Shown here piece after piece: positions 62,112 to 64,000 of a stretch of DNA of 64,000 bases. The notes below the pieces were generated by a model, which was not told where the DNA came from, searched no databases, and was given only the letters and a program-made list of their open reading frames with translations. Position numbers and translations under genes: made by a program. The stretch comes from Paenibacillus amylolyticus (lineage in GTDB: Bacteria > Bacillota > Bacilli > Paenibacillales > Paenibacillaceae): NCBI RefSeq assembly GCF_001570725.1, contig NZ_BCNV01000001.1:682001-746000 (forward strand), written 5' to 3'. How positions within the stretch are numbered: the first letter of the stretch is position 1; each line of letters opens with the position of its first letter.

Positions 62112-64000
62112 ATGCGCGGGAAATGGTTAAGGTTATGCTTGGTAGCTGTGATGGTTTTCAGTTTGTTACCAGGTATCGGTACAGAAGGATCACGTGTGAA
62201 TGCTGCAGCAGCCGGGGATATGTTACTGGCTCACTCGTATGAGGATGGTACGACTCAAGGGTGGACGGCGAGAGGCGGAGTAACCGTCGCGGCTACCGGA
62301 GATCAGGCATATGAAGGGGCGTATTCACTTCAGACCACGGGACGAACAGCGGCATGGCATGGCCCTGCATTATCTTTGACAGGTGTAGTAGAGAAGGATG
62401 CAGTAGTTGAGATCTCCGGTTATGTGAAGCTGGTCCCAGGCTCCGTACCTGCCAATCTGAAATTTACGGTGGAACGTCGGGATGGCAACGAGCCTGCGCA
62501 GTACGATCAAGTGAATGCAGCTCAGCAAGTGACGGATCAGGAGTGGGTCAAACTGCAGGGTCAGTACAGTTTCCAGCAAGGAACCGATCTGTTGTTGTAT
62601 CTGGAGAGTGGCGATCCCACCAGTGCATACCTGCTGGATGCGTTCAACGTTCGGATGGTGACACCTGCACCAGAGAATCCGGGTGAGCCTGGCGAACCTG
62701 GCGCACAACTGTTTGCGGCTGATTTTGAAGACGGGAACCTTGGCAGTTGGCGTTCACGGGGCAGTGAGCATTTGGAGGTAGTAACTGGCATCGGTCATAA
62801 CAGCACACACAGCCTGAAAACCTCGTCCCGGACAGAGACGTTCCACGGACCACTGATTGAGGTGCTGGATCATCTGCAAAAGGGAAGTACCGTTCATGTG
62901 TCGTTCTGGGCGATGTATGATGAAGGACCTGCGAGTCAGGTTATTAACGGTTCATTGGAGAAAGAGTACAATAACGACGCTTCAAGTCGAGAATATGCTA
63001 CGTTTGCCTCTGCAACTCTGAACAAAGGACAGTGGAAAAAAATCGAGGCGGATGTGGTGATCCCCGGAGAAAATAGCGGCATCACCGGATTCCGCATGTA
63101 TGCAGAGACACCTTGGAAGACGTCAGCGGAAGTGACGCCGGCGGATACGATTACTTTTTACGTGGATGATGTACTAATCACGGAAGCCGAAAAAATTGAA
63201 ATAGAGCCGAACATTCCGAATCTAGTGGATGTTGTGGGACAACACTATGCAATGGGAGCGGCAATCGACCAGTCTGCAATGGATGCCGAAGATCCGCATT
63301 CCCAGTTGTTGACGAAACATTTTAATAGTATTACAGCTGGGAACTTCATGAAAATGGATGCGATGCAGCCTCAGGAAGGACAGTTTGTCTGGTCAGAGGC
63401 GGATCGTCTGGTGAACTTCGCCGAAGCAAATGACATGGAGGTAAGAGGTCATACACTGTTATGGCATAGTCAGGTGCCGGACTGGTTCTTTACCGATCCA
63501 AATGATGCATCGAAACCTGCCACGCGGGAACAGTTGCTTGCACGGATGAAAACCCATATTCAAACCATCGTGACCCGGTACAAAGGAAAGGTTCATACAT
63601 GGGATGTCGTCAATGAAGTCATCTCAGACGGAGGCGGCTTGCGGAATGAGGCAAGTAATTCCAAGTGGAGAGATATTATTGGGGATGTGGATGGCGACGG
63701 AGATGACAGTGATTACATTGAGCTAGCTTTCCGATATGCACGTGAGGCTGACCCTGATGCTGTACTGGTGATTAATGACTATGGAATGGAAGGCAATGGA
63801 AACAAGGTGAATGATATGGTGAAGCTTGTAGAGAAGCTGCTTGCCAAAGGAACACCGATTGATGCGGTTGGATTCCAGATGCATGTATCCATGTACGGAC
63901 CGGATGTAAAGCTCATTCGTGAGGCTTTTGAGAAAGTGATCGCTCTGGGTGTAAATGTACAGGTTACAGAGCTGGACGTTTCGATCTATTCGAGTAATTC
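62112..64000 (+). CDS. Secreted GH10 endo-xylanase with two N-terminal CBM22-type modules (3' truncated)
   Basis: ATG 62112 with AGGAGGAG upstream; the frame stays open to the window end (629 residues seen). Signal peptide about 1-33 (KWLRLCLVAVMVFSLLPGIG). Two CBM22/CBM_4_9-type beta-sandwich modules span about 36-190 and 198-360, joined by a PENPGEPGEPG linker. The GH10 barrel starts near 372 (VVGQHYAMGAAID). Acid/base Glu502 is in DVVNEV and nucleophile Glu620 in TELDVS. It cleaves beta-1,4-xylan outside the cell. Further C-terminal modules (CBM9, SLH) are common in Paenibacillus and may follow beyond the window. Confidence 0.96.
   Translation, partial: MRGKWLRLCLVAVMVFSLLPGIGTEGSRVNAAAAGDMLLAHSYEDGTTQGWTARGGVTVAATGDQAYEGAYSLQTTGRTAAWHGPALSLTGVVEKDAVVEISGYVKLVPGSVPANLKFTVERRDGNEPAQYDQVNAAQQVTDQEWVKLQGQYSFQQGTDLLLYLESGDPTSAYLLDAFNVRMVTPAPENPGEPGEPGAQLFAADFEDGNLGSWRSRGSEHLEVVTGIGHNSTHSLKTSSRTETFHGPLIEVLDHLQKGSTVHVSFWAMYDEGPASQVINGSLEKEYNNDASSREYATFASATLNKGQWKKIEADVVIPGENSGITGFRMYAETPWKTSAEVTPADTITFYVDDVLITEAEKIEIEPNIPNLVDVVGQHYAMGAAIDQSAMDAEDPHSQLLTKHFNSITAGNFMKMDAMQPQEGQFVWSEADRLVNFAEANDMEVRGHTLLWHSQVPDWFFTDPNDASKPATREQLLARMKTHIQTIVTRYKGKVHTWDVVNEVISDGGGLRNEASNSKWRDIIGDVDGDGDDSDYIELAFRYAREADPDAVLVINDYGMEGNGNKVNDMVKLVEKLLAKGTPIDAVGFQMHVSMYGPDVKLIREAFEKVIALGVNVQVTELDVSIYSSN

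Noticed and set aside
1-64000. CRISPR array, prophage, transposase, tRNA or rRNA genes
   Set aside because: No repeat-spacer arrays, phage structural genes, transposase motifs or tRNA-like cloverleaf sequences were noticed on reading; a covariance-model search was not possible here.

Overview
This window reads as chromosomal DNA of a spore-forming, xylan-degrading Firmicute, most likely Paenibacillus. The evidence is the gamma-type SASP, ytxC-thrS pairing, PrkA, a Spo0E-like phosphatase, LiaFSR, S-box and T-box leaders, lipobox solute-binding proteins with LplB/YtcP-type permeases, strong AGGAGG ribosome sites with many GTG/TTG starts, and a multimodular GH10 xylanase. I see no rRNA, tRNA, CRISPR array, prophage or insertion sequence.

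Layout. 1-5100: 3' end of a PLP aminotransferase, a Spo0E-like gene, a lipoprotein, a CobU-like protein, DedA, PduO-type cobalamin adenosyltransferase and an RluA-type pseudouridine synthase. 5100-11100: YusI (ArsC family), a stand-alone 5'-3' exonuclease, a phosphodiester glycosidase-domain protein, a MOSC protein, a ROK fructokinase and an HRDC protein. 11100-16200: CorA, then a SAM riboswitch driving metA-metI-metC. 16200-23500: mqnC, an oxidoreductase pair, YitT, and the KhtTU K+/H+ antiporter. 23500-28300: ytxC, T-box, thrS, a 3D-domain protein and a spore protein. 28400-35340: liaFSR, HtrA and an MprAB-like two-component system. 35400-42900: ispH, DAHP synthase, a GSI-beta glutamine synthetase behind a GlnR/TnrA-type box, serC, trmL, an AbrB-like regulator with a zinc-ribbon tail, and a serine hydrolase.

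43000-51050 is a carbohydrate-utilisation locus: esterase, two ABC permeases, a solute-binding lipoprotein, a GH3 beta-glucosidase and a LacI regulator. It is preceded by a near-consensus promoter followed by two matched LacI-type operators. No ATPase gene is present, so a shared MsmX-type ATPase is expected. 51100-64000: a 34-residue membrane peptide, a second phosphodiester glycosidase with a coiled-coil membrane partner, an orphan response regulator, an aminotransferase, AzoR, a DUF2161-like protein, PrkA, a globin-coupled sensor, another LacI regulator and the start of the GH10 xylanase.

The least conventional signal is a pair of 184-197 bp, highly palindromic intergenic elements (5974-6170 and 19854-20037). 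Their cores are nearly identical, but their outer arms differ between copies while remaining self-complementary within each copy. That pattern suggests a dispersed structured repeat maintained at the level of a hairpin. Other points worth attention are the GlnR/TnrA box before the GSI-beta gene, a consensus Spo0A box over the AbrB-like promoter, and a promoter-terminator unit of about 70 nt before the HRDC gene.
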